Notes: generated from the letters alone by a model not told the origin. 64,000 nt of DNA from Alteriqipengyuania flavescens (GCF_030406725.1 NZ_CP129107.1:248001-312000); one strand, 5' to 3'. Shown: positions 48,792-57,983, numbered from the stretch's first letter. Numbers and translations are program-made.

Positions 48792-50125
48792 CCCGTCGCG
48801 ACCCCGCTCTCATCGTCCCGCCGCGGGACGAACAGCAATCCTGCAGCCATAGCCGCGAGGCAGGCGAGAGTCATCGAACGCAGAGGGTAATCAACAGCCG
48901 AATGCAGGGCGACGATCGCCAGCGTGGCGCCGGCAAAGCCGGTTATCGGCCGCTGCGAAGGATCGGCGCGCCATCGCCGCACGAATTGCCACGCCAGTGC
49001 CAACATGATGGCGGCGACGAGCAAGAGGCCCGGCAGGCCTGCTTCGAGCGCGAATTCGAGGTAGTCGTTATGCGCGCGATTGGGCTGGGTCGCGTCCACG
49101 ACCTCCAACCGCTCTGCCGCGATGACGGCAGGGACGAAGCTGCCGATCCCTCCGCCGAGTGGCCAGAACTGACCGGCGGCGAAGGCCGCGTCGCGCCACA
49201 GTTCGGTCCGGAAATCGCCGGCAACGGCGAAGCGCTCCCCCACTCGGCCGAGCGCGCCGCCGGCAAAGGTCGGCACCAGTGCGGCAACGGCGAACAGGGC
49301 GGCGACGACGCCGAGCCCCCTGCGCTTCTCCCGCAACAGGACCCACGCAAGTATGGCAGGTACGAGCAGCAGTGCGATTCCGGTGCGCGATCCGGTGAAG
49401 ATCACCGCGACGGCCAGGATCACGCACAGCGCCGCAGCCATCCCGCGCGGCAGCCGCGCCATCCCGTCACGCCGGCGGGACGCGGCGAGCGCGACGGCCG
49501 CGCAGAGCCCGATCAACAGGACATCCGCCGCGGCGTTGCGATTGGCCATGAAGCCCGTGATCCAGCCGCGGTGGCTGGCAGCATAAGCCCGCCAGGCACC
49601 CTCGCCGCCCGCAAGCTGGAATGCGCCAACGACGGCCGTGAGACCCGCACCGCCCAAGACAGCGAATAGCACAATATGTCGCTGGCGGGTCCCAAGGCGA
49701 CCGGCAACCAACATACCGACAGCAGCTGAAATGATCGCGAGCCATCCGGCCAATGTCGCATGGGGCGTGAGGGACAGGGGCTGCCATCCGCCCTCCCCGC
49801 GCGCCAGTTCCAGCGCGGCGGTGCTCGTTGTCCGGCCCGGCAACGCCTCCCAAATGCGGGGCGGAAGGGGAATTAATTGCAGCAGGGGAAAGATCGCCAT
49901 CGCCGCGACGATCGCGGTAAATAATGGCCCGGGCGAGCGGCGGGAAAGTCCGTGGGACCACCAGACCCACACCGCCGCGACGGCTGCAATGACGAGTTGC
50001 AACAGAAGCTCCGCGCCGGGAGCCGGACTTCCGCCACCACCCAGCAGGACCGCGCACAAAACGAATCCCGCGGCAACCGCCGCCTGCCGACCGGAAAAGT
50101 CACGCTGCTGATCCGGCACTGCCAT
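48788..50125 (-). CDS. O-antigen ligase / Wzy-like polymerase family membrane protein
   Basis: A 445-aa polytopic protein with about ten to twelve transmembrane segments. The Wzy_C/WaaL pattern is visible: FTGSRTGIALLLVPAILAWVLL, then GGGIGSFVPAV and the periplasmic AHNDYLEFALEAGLPGLLLVAA signature. In this operon it more likely polymerises EPS repeat units than ligates O-antigen; the two cannot be separated by sequence alone. The N-terminus starts MAVPDQQRDFSGRQAAV. Confidence 0.92.
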   Translation of the reverse strand: MAVPDQQRDFSGRQAAVAAGFVLCAVLLGGGGSPAPGAELLLQLVIAAVAAVWVWWSHGLSRRSPGPLFTAIVAAMAIFPLLQLIPLPPRIWEALPGRTTSTAALELARGEGGWQPLSLTPHATLAGWLAIISAAVGMLVAGRLGTRQRHIVLFAVLGGAGLTAVVGAFQLAGGEGAWRAYAASHRGWITGFMANRNAAADVLLIGLCAAVALAASRRRDGMARLPRGMAAALCVILAVAVIFTGSRTGIALLLVPAILAWVLLREKRRGLGVVAALFAVAALVPTFAGGALGRVGERFAVAGDFRTELWRDAAFAAGQFWPLGGGIGSFVPAVIAAERLEVVDATQPNRAHNDYLEFALEAGLPGLLLVAAIMLALAWQFVRRWRADPSQRPITGFAGATLAIVALHSAVDYPLRSMTLACLAAMAAGLLFVPRRDDESGVATG

Positions 50126-50221
50126 CCCTCACCCGTTGCGAGGCGAGAGTGTGCGACGCGCATGCGCTTGCGGCAAGCGCCCGGCGCGCGGTGTCAACAC
50201 ATCAGTGGAGGAGTACCCGGC

Positions 50222-50590
50222 TCAGCCGGGGCTGTCGTTGCTGCCATTGCCGATGGTCAAAGCCAACACGACGCCGAACGTGGCGACCAGCGCGGCAATG
50301 AACGCGGTTTGCGCGTACCACGGCTGCGCTGCCGCGGCGATGCGGCACCCGAACGGTTCGCCGTCGACGTCCAGCAGGACGCGGCCGTCTTCGCCGACCT
50401 TGACGAATTCGTCGTCGATTTCGGCGCAGCGGACCTCTTCGTTGTCGAAGTCGGCCTGGATTTGCGACAGGGCCAAGCCTGCCGTCGGGATGGCATCGGC
50501 AGAACGAACGGCAGCGTAGGACGCAGGCGCGTGCAGGCCCATCGCCGCGATGGCGAAGCTGGCAGCAAGATAGCCCTTCAATCTACGCAT
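50222..50590 (-). CDS. Small secreted protein with C-terminal membrane segment, hypothetical
   Basis: A 122-aa protein with a signal peptide (MRRLKGYLAASFAIAAMGLH, cleavage near SYAA). A 60-residue acidic domain (ADFDNEEVRCAEIDDEFVKVGEDGRVLLDVDG) contains two Cys (RCAE and FGCR) that could form a disulphide. A C-terminal transmembrane helix follows (FIAALVATFGVVLALTI), with a short polar tail NGSNDSPG. Family unknown. It lies between the initiating sugar transferase and the ligase gene, so a role in EPS production is inferred. Similar in design to the 73-aa gene at 52360. Confidence 0.7.
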   Translation of the reverse strand: MRRLKGYLAASFAIAAMGLHAPASYAAVRSADAIPTAGLALSQIQADFDNEEVRCAEIDDEFVKVGEDGRVLLDVDGEPFGCRIAAAAQPWYAQTAFIAALVATFGVVLALTIGNGSNDSPG

Positions 50591-50688
50591 GGTTCGGCAC
50601 CCGATCGTTCACGTCCATCTCTATATCGCTGCATTGCAACAATAACAAGAATCGAGAATTAACCTTTTGGGCCAAGGCTTAACGCATC

Positions 50689-52077
50689 TCAGTACGCCCG
50701 CTCGTGCACGATGACGCGCGCGGTGCGCAGCATGATGAGGCAGTCCTGCCACAGGCTCCAGCGCGCGGCATATTCGAGGTCAGCCTGCAGCCGCGCCGCA
50801 AGATGCTCTTCGGTTTCCGTCGCTCCGCGCAAGCCTCGCACCTGCGCCAGACCCGTCAGGCCGGGCTTCAGCGAATGGCGCTGCGAATAGCGCCGGTCGA
50901 TATCCCAGAACAGCCGGCTGCCCGCTTGCGAGCCGATCGCATGGGGCCGCGGGCCGACGAAGGACATCTGGCCCAGCAGGATATTCATCAGCTGCGGCAA
51001 TTCATCGATGCTGCTGGCACGCAGGAAGCGGCCGACGCGAGTCACCCGCTCGTCCTCTCGGCCCGTCGATACCGCACCGTCGCTATCGGCGGCATCCACC
51101 CGCATCGTGCGGAATTTCCAGATATCGAAGAAGCGGTTGGCACGTCCCATGCGGCGCTGGCGGAAGAGAACCGGCCCGCCATCGTCGAGCTTGATCGCCA
51201 CCGCGACCAGAGCGAGCGGCACGGCCAGCAAGACCAGCGCGATGGTTGAAAGCGCGAGGTCGAAGGCGCGCTTCACCACCCGGTCGCGGATGCGCAGCGG
51301 TCCGCGGCTGATGAGGAGTGTGGTAAGATTGCTTGCCGCATGCCGTTCGAGGCCGAGCGCGTCGATCCGGGCGATCGCCTCGCTGGCCAGTTCGCCGGTC
51401 ACGCCGCTCCCGCGCAGCACTTCAACCCATGCTTCACGGTCTTCTTCGCGCGTGCTCACGATAACACGGTCCATGTTGCGCATCGCACTGCCGATCCGGT
51501 CGAGCGCTTGCGGATCGGCGGGATCGGGGCGCAAATCGAGTTGCGCCGCGTGGACCCGATAGGCGCCAGGCAGGTTCACCGCAGGGCCGCCGGCATCGAT
51601 GACAAGCACGTTCTGCAGCCGCCCGGAGTAGCGCCGCTGCACTTGCCGGCTCACGATCAGCCGCCAACCGGCCAGGAGAAGCACGCTGATCAGGAGGCCG
51701 ATGGCGAAACTGGCGCGCGAAAGCTGCGTGCTGGCCCTTGCGAAGAAGACGATGAAGTTCACCAGCGCGCTCGAAAGTAGCAGCGCCACGGCCATCCGCT
51801 GCACGCCATACCGCCGGCTTTCGAGCGAGGAGAGCGAATAGGTCCCGTTATAGAGCGCCAGCGTCAGGAACAGCGGCAGCATCAATTGCCCGGCCAGCAT
51901 GGCGCGAAATTCGCCAAACTCGCCGCGATAGAGCAGCCCGCTCGTCGCGAAACCGAGCGCGATCAGGGCGACGTCGCCCAGCAGCAGCACGAGGTACAGC
52001 TGCAGGCGCCGTTTCTCGAGCGACTGCGCCGGCGCCGGGCGGACCTTGGCCGCAGGAAGATGGACAGGTGCGTTCAC
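50689..52077 (-). CDS. Undecaprenyl-phosphate sugar phosphotransferase (initiating, polyprenyl glycosylphosphotransferase)
   Basis: A 462-aa membrane enzyme that transfers a sugar-1-phosphate to undecaprenyl phosphate, the first step of EPS assembly. The N-terminal half has four to five TM segments and a Rossmann-like CoA-binding domain (VLVIDAGGPAV). The C-terminal catalytic domain (about 275-460) begins VVKRAFDLALSTIALVLLAVPL and carries FRQRRMGRANRFFDIWKFRTMR, SIDELPQLMNILLGQMSFVGPRP and RHSLKPGLTGLAQVRG. Sugar specificity cannot be told. First gene of the minus-strand EPS operon. Confidence 0.95.
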   Translation of the reverse strand: MNAPVHLPAAKVRPAPAQSLEKRRLQLYLVLLLGDVALIALGFATSGLLYRGEFGEFRAMLAGQLMLPLFLTLALYNGTYSLSSLESRRYGVQRMAVALLLSSALVNFIVFFARASTQLSRASFAIGLLISVLLLAGWRLIVSRQVQRRYSGRLQNVLVIDAGGPAVNLPGAYRVHAAQLDLRPDPADPQALDRIGSAMRNMDRVIVSTREEDREAWVEVLRGSGVTGELASEAIARIDALGLERHAASNLTTLLISRGPLRIRDRVVKRAFDLALSTIALVLLAVPLALVAVAIKLDDGGPVLFRQRRMGRANRFFDIWKFRTMRVDAADSDGAVSTGREDERVTRVGRFLRASSIDELPQLMNILLGQMSFVGPRPHAIGSQAGSRLFWDIDRRYSQRHSLKPGLTGLAQVRGLRGATETEEHLAARLQADLEYAARWSLWQDCLIMLRTARVIVHERAY

Positions 52078-52294
52078 TAATCACCGCATCGCCCGGGAAT
52101 GTCCGGAACTGTTGTAATGCTTAGGGCAAAATACCTACCCGGTCATGAACCATGATTGCACGCACGGGGGAAAACGCGTGAAACCGAATTGAAAAGGAGA
52201 CGGCGCAAAAAGCTTCCCTGGCGCGGCCAACCCATCGAGAAATCTGCCCGGCCACGCAAACGAGCAGCCCCGTTTTCGCCAAGACAACGCAAAA

Positions 52295-52320
52295 CGGGCG
52301 CCCCGTAGGGGACGCCCGCA
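52295..52320 (-). terminator. Terminator after the 73-aa membrane protein gene
   Basis: Arms CGGGCG and CGCCCG with an internal CCCC/GGGG form a compact stem; on the minus strand it is followed by TTTTGCG. It lies about 40 bp after the stop at 52360 and upstream of the EPS operon. Confidence 0.7.
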
Positions 52321-52359
52321 TTGGTGATCATAAGAACGCAGCCGACGCTGCGAGGTCGA

Positions 52360-52581
52360 TCAGACGCTGACCGGGATCGTCGTGTCGTCATCATCGTCGG
52401 CGATCACGAAGATCGCGCCGATGATGGCAGCGAGGCCGAGCAGCAGCGGAAGGATGCTGATGCCGTCGAGCGATTCGCCTTCGACGTTGGCAGCTGCACG
52501 TGCGTCGACCGGAGCGGCCTGGGCAACCGAGGTGCCGGCAACCATCGAAAGGGCAGCGGCGGAAAGCAGGATTTTACGCAT
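52360..52581 (-). CDS. Small secreted protein with C-terminal membrane segment and acidic tail
   Basis: A 73-aa protein: signal peptide MRKILLSAAALSMVAGTSVA cleaved near AQA, a 20-residue spacer, one transmembrane helix (ILPLLLGLAAIIGAIFVIA) and a terminal acidic stretch DDDDDTTIPVSV. Function unknown. Such signal-peptide/TM/acidic-tail microproteins occur near EPS genes; the layout parallels the 122-aa gene at 50222, though the sequences do not align clearly. It is followed by a terminator and so is transcribed alone. Confidence 0.75.
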   Translation of the reverse strand: MRKILLSAAALSMVAGTSVAQAAPVDARAAANVEGESLDGISILPLLLGLAAIIGAIFVIADDDDDTTIPVSV

Positions 52582-52790
52582 AGTGTCAGGACCTCATTAA
52601 ATTCTTACGTTTCTTGTTTATGGCCAGGCTCGTCCGGTCCCCTCAAAGGCCGTCCAACCCGTTCGATGCGGTCGTTGCCATCAAAAGGTGACAACATCGT
52701 TACCACCGCCCTAAGGTGGGTGAACCCCACCGTCGAACCGGGAGAATCCCCCTGGCAACGCCCCCATCGAGAGCCGTTGAGGCCCCTCCT

Positions 52791-53777
52791 ATGCGATTAC
52801 CGCCCCTGATTGCAACCGCCTTGGCCGGTTTTCTCTTGCTTTTTAGCGCGAAAGCCCAAGCAACTGACGCGAATATGACACAGTTGGACGCGCGCCTTTC
52901 CGGTGTCGCACATCGAATTACTGCCGCCAACGCACCGCTTTGCAGGTACTCGATGCCCGGACTTGGCCTGTCGCTAATCAGTCGCGACCAGTATTCGGAC
53001 ACCCCTTATGACCAGCCCCACCCTGCCTTCATCGACGACAGCCGGGTTGCCCTGAGTGCCGTGGCGGCGGACGGGCCTGCCGCCCGGGCAGGGCTGCGGG
53101 CGGGTGACGCGCTGTGGCTGGCAGCCGGGGAGCCGCTCCCGGAGCGCCGCGAGGAGGATCAGTTCCGCTATATGTCCGTGTTCAGCGCGCTGGCGGACCG
53201 GGATTCCGCCGCGCCAGTCACCCTTTCCGTTTCACGGGGCGCATATCTGACGGAAGTGACGGTCGAACCCGCACCGGCCTGCCGTTCGCTGATCGAGATT
53301 TTCCCGTCGAACGAGAAATTCGCCCGTGCGGACGCCGAGATCGTGCAGATCTCCTCCGCGCTCGCGGCGACGCTGGATGACGGACAGCTTGCTGTGGTCG
53401 TGGCCCACGAGCTGGCCCACCAGGTGCTGGAACATCGGCGCCGGCTGGAAGAAGCGGGAGTCAGAAAAGGCCTGCTCGCCGAATTCGGCAAGAACGCCCG
53501 CCGAAACCGGCGCGCAGAGATCGAGGCGGACCGGCTGAGCGTCCACCTGCTTGCGAATGCGGGGTATGATCCGATGCTCGCCCCGCAATTCTGGCTCTCC
53601 GAAACAGGTGCCGAGCGAGACGGAGGCTGGCTACGCAGCCGCGCCTACCCCGCGCGAGAACGCCGCGCCGCGTTAATGGAAACAGAAATAGTCGAGTGGA
53701 GCCTGGAAGCCGGCAAATTCTCGTCTGCAGCCCCGCTCGTAGCGTGGCGCGACAGGTCAATCGACATAGAAGAATGA
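52791..53777 (+). CDS. Secreted PDZ-M48 family metalloprotease
   Basis: A 328-aa protein with a signal peptide (residues 1-24, LIATALAGFLLLFSAKAQA). Residues about 60-160 form a PDZ-like domain (VALSAVAADGPAARAGLRAGDALWLAAGEPL). The M48 catalytic domain follows with VVVAHELAHQVLEH (HExxH) and the third ligand Glu in RRAEIEADRLSVHLLANAGYDP. Both zinc motifs are intact. Unlike BepA, no TPR domain is seen. It is probably a periplasmic quality-control protease; the target is unknown. ATG 52791 puts the signal peptide first. Confidence 0.9.
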   Translation: MRLPPLIATALAGFLLLFSAKAQATDANMTQLDARLSGVAHRITAANAPLCRYSMPGLGLSLISRDQYSDTPYDQPHPAFIDDSRVALSAVAADGPAARAGLRAGDALWLAAGEPLPERREEDQFRYMSVFSALADRDSAAPVTLSVSRGAYLTEVTVEPAPACRSLIEIFPSNEKFARADAEIVQISSALAATLDDGQLAVVVAHELAHQVLEHRRRLEEAGVRKGLLAEFGKNARRNRRAEIEADRLSVHLLANAGYDPMLAPQFWLSETGAERDGGWLRSRAYPARERRAALMETEIVEWSLEAGKFSSAAPLVAWRDRSIDIEE

Positions 53778-53935
53778 ATAGCGGCGACCTCAGCCATCTC
53801 CCGGCATGGCGACATACGATTGAAGCCAATTGACCGCTTTCGAAGCCAGGCGAAGGACATCGTGCTAGCTAGCGAAGTCGGCTCCACATTTTTCTTCACT
53901 TCTTATGTGCTTGCGCTACCGATCAGGCGGGTGGC

Positions 53936-54757
53936 ATGGTAACCGTGGACGACAAGGCCGATCTCGATATCGAATTGATTTCCGCGCTTTATCGGGCAGC
54001 GGGTGAGCGGGACGCCTTCGATGAATTGATTACGACCCTTAAGGCACGCTACGTCGACGTGCACGGTCGCGATGAGGAAACCCGTCCAGCGGTTGTGGAT
54101 CAGCTTCACCGCATCGACCAATTCCTGCCACATTCCATTGAAAGCTGGCGCGACGAGCTCGAACGTGCGGTCGAGGATGTTCCAAGCGCCGCCATCGTGT
54201 TCGACACGGCGGGCAACGTCATGGTCGCCAACCGGGACGGAGAAGAATTGTTCGGCACCAAGCCGGGTCGCCGCGTGGGGCTCGATATCGTCGATCCAGC
54301 CTATCGTTCGGCACTGCGCGATTTTTTCGCCGATGCGCGCAAGGGTATCAACCATCGGCGAATGATCGTCAGGCTGGATACAGAAGAACTCGCGCGCCGC
54401 AAAATCAGCGTCCGCGCGATGGAATTGTGCGAAGCGGTAATTGTTGAGGACAGCCGGCGCAATTATCCATGCATCGCGCTGAGAGTGCTCGACATCCCGT
54501 GGACGGAAGATCTCGAGGCGCAGCTGGATGAAGCCTTTGCCCTCACAGAGGCAGAGCGCGGGATCGCGCGCGAATTCTACGAGCTGCGCGGCAGCGCTAG
54601 GGTCGCCGTCGCACGCGGGACCAGCCCGGCGACGGTACGCACCCAGATTAAGTCTATTTTCGGCAAGACCAGCACGACCAACCAGGCAGGGCTGCTTCAC
54701 CTGCTTTCCCTGCTGGCGGCGCGCGCGGCGAAGTGGCGGCTTGGACCAATCCGCTAG
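53936..54757 (+). CDS. PAS-containing LuxR-type transcriptional regulator
   Basis: A 273-aa regulator. Residues about 80-190 look like a PAS sensor (VPSAAIVFDTAGNVMVANRDGEELFG). The C-terminal 65 residues form a LuxR-type HTH: FALTEAERGIAREFYELRGSARVAVARGTSPATVRTQIKSIFGKT followed by AGLLHLLSLLAARAA. The usual signal-binding autoinducer domain is absent. An alpha/beta hydrolase gene overlaps its 3' end by 25 bp, so the two are probably co-expressed. The start ATG 53936 follows a TGC-rich AT spacer; its Shine-Dalgarno is not strong. Confidence 0.85.
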   Translation: MVTVDDKADLDIELISALYRAAGERDAFDELITTLKARYVDVHGRDEETRPAVVDQLHRIDQFLPHSIESWRDELERAVEDVPSAAIVFDTAGNVMVANRDGEELFGTKPGRRVGLDIVDPAYRSALRDFFADARKGINHRRMIVRLDTEELARRKISVRAMELCEAVIVEDSRRNYPCIALRVLDIPWTEDLEAQLDEAFALTEAERGIAREFYELRGSARVAVARGTSPATVRTQIKSIFGKTSTTNQAGLLHLLSLLAARAAKWRLGPIR

Positions 54758-55635
54758 GGCGCGAGTTTGCCCATCGTCGCGGGGACGGGCGCGTCCTTCG
54801 CTACATGTGGCAGGGTGCGCCCGATGGCCAGCCGGTGCTGGTGCTGCACGGCTACACGATGGCCAACGCAGTGTCGCCTGAGGCCGAGCGCGTGTTCCGC
54901 GATGCCGGCTATCGCCTGCTCGTCGTCTCGCGCCCCGGTTTCGGCGCCAGCGAGTACGATCAGGGGCGCGACGCCGGCGAGGAAAGTGCCGACGCGATCG
55001 TGGGACTCTGCCAGCATCTCGGGCTGACCGATACGCCTGCTCTTGCAATCAGTACCGGCATGGTGCCGCTCGCCGCCGTGCTTGCCCGGCAGCCGCACCT
55101 CGTTCGCAGCATCGTGATGACCGGCCACCTGTTTCTTGGCGAGGTTTCGCTCAATCCGCAGCTATCATTTTATCAGCGTCTCATGCTGAACCTGATGCGC
55201 CGGGCGCCGCGGGTGCAAAGCACCTTTTCCCGCATCGCCTATCGCAATATGCAGCGCGTCGGCGTGGACTGGTACATCGAGCGGCTGATCGAGGCCGGAT
55301 CGAGCGACGAAGCCTATTTCCGCTCCGGCCAAAATGCCGACCTCGTCCGCGCGGCGGCGAGCCATCTGTTCGCTCAGGGACCCGATGTCTTCTCGCGGGA
55401 ATTGCGGATTGATCGGTCGCCCGGGGTCTCCTTGATGCGCGACTCCCGATACCCGCTGCTGGCGCTGGTCCAAGGCGAGAACGCCGTCCACGGCTTTAAG
55501 AGCTATCGCGATTTCCTTAATCTTGGATCCCATACCCGAATCGAGGAACTGGTAGGGCACGGCGACCTGTATTTCTATAGCGCCGGAGAGCAAATCGCGC
55601 GCATGGCCGTCGATCATTTCGCTGCATCATCTTAG
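54733..55635 (+). CDS. Alpha/beta hydrolase paired with the LuxR-type regulator
   Basis: A 300-aa hydrolase-fold protein. LVLHGYTMANAVSPEAE is the oxyanion loop; VVSRPGFGASEYDQGRD follows strand 4. The nucleophile elbow is LAISTGMVPLAA, so the serine sits in AxSxG rather than GxSxG. A late His in VGHGDLYFYSAGEQIA could complete the triad. The start is GTG 54733, within the regulator gene; a later start would cut the N-terminal strand. No signal peptide. The substrate is unknown; given the pairing it may make or degrade the ligand sensed by the regulator (inference). Confidence 0.85.
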   Translation: MAAWTNPLGREFAHRRGDGRVLRYMWQGAPDGQPVLVLHGYTMANAVSPEAERVFRDAGYRLLVVSRPGFGASEYDQGRDAGEESADAIVGLCQHLGLTDTPALAISTGMVPLAAVLARQPHLVRSIVMTGHLFLGEVSLNPQLSFYQRLMLNLMRRAPRVQSTFSRIAYRNMQRVGVDWYIERLIEAGSSDEAYFRSGQNADLVRAAASHLFAQGPDVFSRELRIDRSPGVSLMRDSRYPLLALVQGENAVHGFKSYRDFLNLGSHTRIEELVGHGDLYFYSAGEQIARMAVDHFAASS

Positions 55636-55763
55636 CGTCCGCCCGTTTCCCGTCCAACGCGACCGAAAGTGCAATTAACCGGCGCCCCATACCCCAGCTG
55701 GGCTATGACACCGCCGCCCCGATCATCGCATGGCACCCGCTCGCAAAAAACGGGAGCTCACTC

Positions 55764-57962
55764 ATGATCAATCTTACATTCGCATCGCCCACGGCTCTCA
55801 CCATAGTCGGCATGGCCGCAGTACTCACTTCAAGCACGGCGCAGGCCGACGACTGCCTGCTCGACCGCGACAATGATGGCGTCGTCGATGCCGGTACAGA
55901 CAACGATGGCGGAGCTAATTCGAACAATGATAATCGCGCGCTCGCGTGCGGCATCGGTGCCACGGCGACCGGGGCGAACGGAGCCACCGCCGTCGGCACG
56001 GACTCTGCGGCAACCGGCGTCGCATCCACCGCCGTAGGCGAATTTGCCACCGCCAGCGGAACTGAGAGCGTGGCGATCGGCGAAGATTCCGATGCTACTC
56101 AACAGGGCGCGACTGCGGTCGGCAGCGGAGCGCAGGCGACGGGTTTAGCCTCGACGGCGGTCGGCGGTGATATTGATCCGACGGGCAGTACGAATGCAGC
56201 CCTGGCTTCCGGAGCACAATCGACTGCTATCGGCTCCAGTGCCAAGGCGACCGCATTCAACACAACCGCTCTTGGTTTCGGGGCGGCAGCAACTGAAACC
56301 GATGCGACTGCACTGGGTGTCAACGCGGCAGCCAGTGGAGGATACAGTGTCGCTGTAGGTAACTTTTCGCGAACGACAGGCGACTATGGCGTAGCGGTTG
56401 GCAACCAGGCTGAGGCTTCCATTAATGCTGTCGCGATCGGGCCCTCATCAGTGGCGAGCGAATGGAACGCAATTGCCATCGGCTCGAGCTCCGAGGCTTC
56501 CGGCTGGGATGGCGTCGCTATCGGCCTCGATGCCAAGGCGACTGGGCATTTTTCAACAGCGATAGGGGGCGGAGCGATTGCCGACTTCGGCGATTCGACT
56601 GCTCTTGGATACAGCGCAGACATCGGCGGCGTTGGCGCAACGGCCGTGGGTTCCAAAGCCGGCGCACAAGGAGAATCTTCGGTCGCTATTCGAAGAAGGA
56701 CTTATTCTTCGGGGGTAGGCAGCATTGCCATCGGAGGTGATGGAGACGATTCTGGCGGCGAAGGCGCACGAGCTTGGGGAGGGTCCGCAATAAGCATCGG
56801 AGCGGATGCATACGCTTCCGGTGAGGCAGCGATCGCATTGGGAGGCGGTGCGGGCGTCACCGCCGACGGCGCGATGGCGCTAGGTGCAGATGCCGTGGCA
56901 AACATGAATTCGATTGCCTTGGGGCGTGAGTCCAGCGCCACCGGCGAAAGCGCCTTTGCAGGCGGTAATGCCAGCGTGGCGAATGGGCTTGCCGCGCTTG
57001 CTCTTGGCGGGGATGGCGACGATCTCGATGCAATTGGCGCCCAGGCTATCGGATTGGCTGCCGTGGCCCTTGGCGCGGACACGCGGGCCTTGGCCGGAAA
57101 CAGTGTGGCGATTGGCCGCGAGACACTGGCGAACCAGGTATCCGCCACGGCGATCGGCCTGCGGGCGCAGGCTACGGGCGAGAATGCGACGGCGATCGGT
57201 TCGGTTGCCGATGCGGGCGCCCGGTTCGGCACGGCGGTCGGTCGCTCGGCCACGGTCGGCGGGATCGGCTCCACTTCGGTGGGTGCGTTCACCAGCACGT
57301 CGGGCAATTCGGCAACGGCGGTCGGTTACCAGGCGACGGCCGGCGGCAACGCGACTGCCATCGGGCGCGAATCCTCGGCGACCGGCGGCGGGGCGACGGC
57401 AGTGGGGCGCCTGTCCAATGCTGCCAACGACCGCGCCACGGCCGTCGACTTTGCCGCTACCACCACCGCTGACGACCAGGTGATGCTGGGCGGTGCGGGC
57501 AGCTCGGTCGCCATCGGCGACATCGCTGCTTCCGACGCGGCGCAAGTGGGCGAAGAGCAGTTCGTCACCATCGACGGCAACGGCACGCTCGGCGTCTCCA
57601 ACGCCGCGACCGCCGCCTCGGTCGCCACCGTGCGGGCGCAGGTCCAGTCCATCGCCGCGGTCAGCGACATGCAGTTCGCGGCGCTGGAGGGGCGGGTGAC
57701 CGATCTCGACTTTCGCCTGGACGAGCTCGACGGCTCGACCCGCGGCGGGATCGCGCAGGCGATGGCGATGGGCGGCACGATGGTGGTGCCCGACAGCACC
57801 ATCTCGGTCAGCGTCAACGCGGCGACCTATCGCGGCGAGCAGGGCCTGTCCGGCTCGGTCGTCGCGCGCATCGCCCCGCGCGTCTACGTCAACGGCGCGG
57901 TCGCCACCTCCACCGCCGACAAGGAAGCCAGCGGCCGCGTGGGCGTCGCCTTCGGGTTCTGA
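55764..57962 (+). CDS. Trimeric autotransporter-like (YadA-type) adhesin
   Basis: A 732-aa surface protein. A signal peptide (residues 1-28, ending STAQAD) leads to an Asp/Asn-rich Ca-binding-like segment (CLLDRDNDGVVDAGTDND). Residues about 65-600 are YadA-head repeats of about 14 residues (AxAxGxxAxAxG type). Two longer units share GGDGDD (residues about 325 and 420). A short coiled coil (SVATVRAQVQSIAAVSDMQF) precedes the YadA membrane anchor, which ends TADKEASGRVGVAFGF. The anchor is complete, so surface display is expected. The head region is less GC-rich than the anchor. A terminator follows. Confidence 0.92.
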   Translation: MINLTFASPTALTIVGMAAVLTSSTAQADDCLLDRDNDGVVDAGTDNDGGANSNNDNRALACGIGATATGANGATAVGTDSAATGVASTAVGEFATASGTESVAIGEDSDATQQGATAVGSGAQATGLASTAVGGDIDPTGSTNAALASGAQSTAIGSSAKATAFNTTALGFGAAATETDATALGVNAAASGGYSVAVGNFSRTTGDYGVAVGNQAEASINAVAIGPSSVASEWNAIAIGSSSEASGWDGVAIGLDAKATGHFSTAIGGGAIADFGDSTALGYSADIGGVGATAVGSKAGAQGESSVAIRRRTYSSGVGSIAIGGDGDDSGGEGARAWGGSAISIGADAYASGEAAIALGGGAGVTADGAMALGADAVANMNSIALGRESSATGESAFAGGNASVANGLAALALGGDGDDLDAIGAQAIGLAAVALGADTRALAGNSVAIGRETLANQVSATAIGLRAQATGENATAIGSVADAGARFGTAVGRSATVGGIGSTSVGAFTSTSGNSATAVGYQATAGGNATAIGRESSATGGGATAVGRLSNAANDRATAVDFAATTTADDQVMLGGAGSSVAIGDIAASDAAQVGEEQFVTIDGNGTLGVSNAATAASVATVRAQVQSIAAVSDMQFAALEGRVTDLDFRLDELDGSTRGGIAQAMAMGGTMVVPDSTISVSVNAATYRGEQGLSGSVVARIAPRVYVNGAVATSTADKEASGRVGVAFGF

Positions 57963-57983
57963 GCCGGTAACAGAAAAAGGAAG

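Noticed and set aside
50640-50690. CtrA-type site upstream of the 122-aa gene (TTAACC ... TTAACG)
   Set aside because: The half-sites are about 16 bp apart instead of the expected 7 bp spacing.
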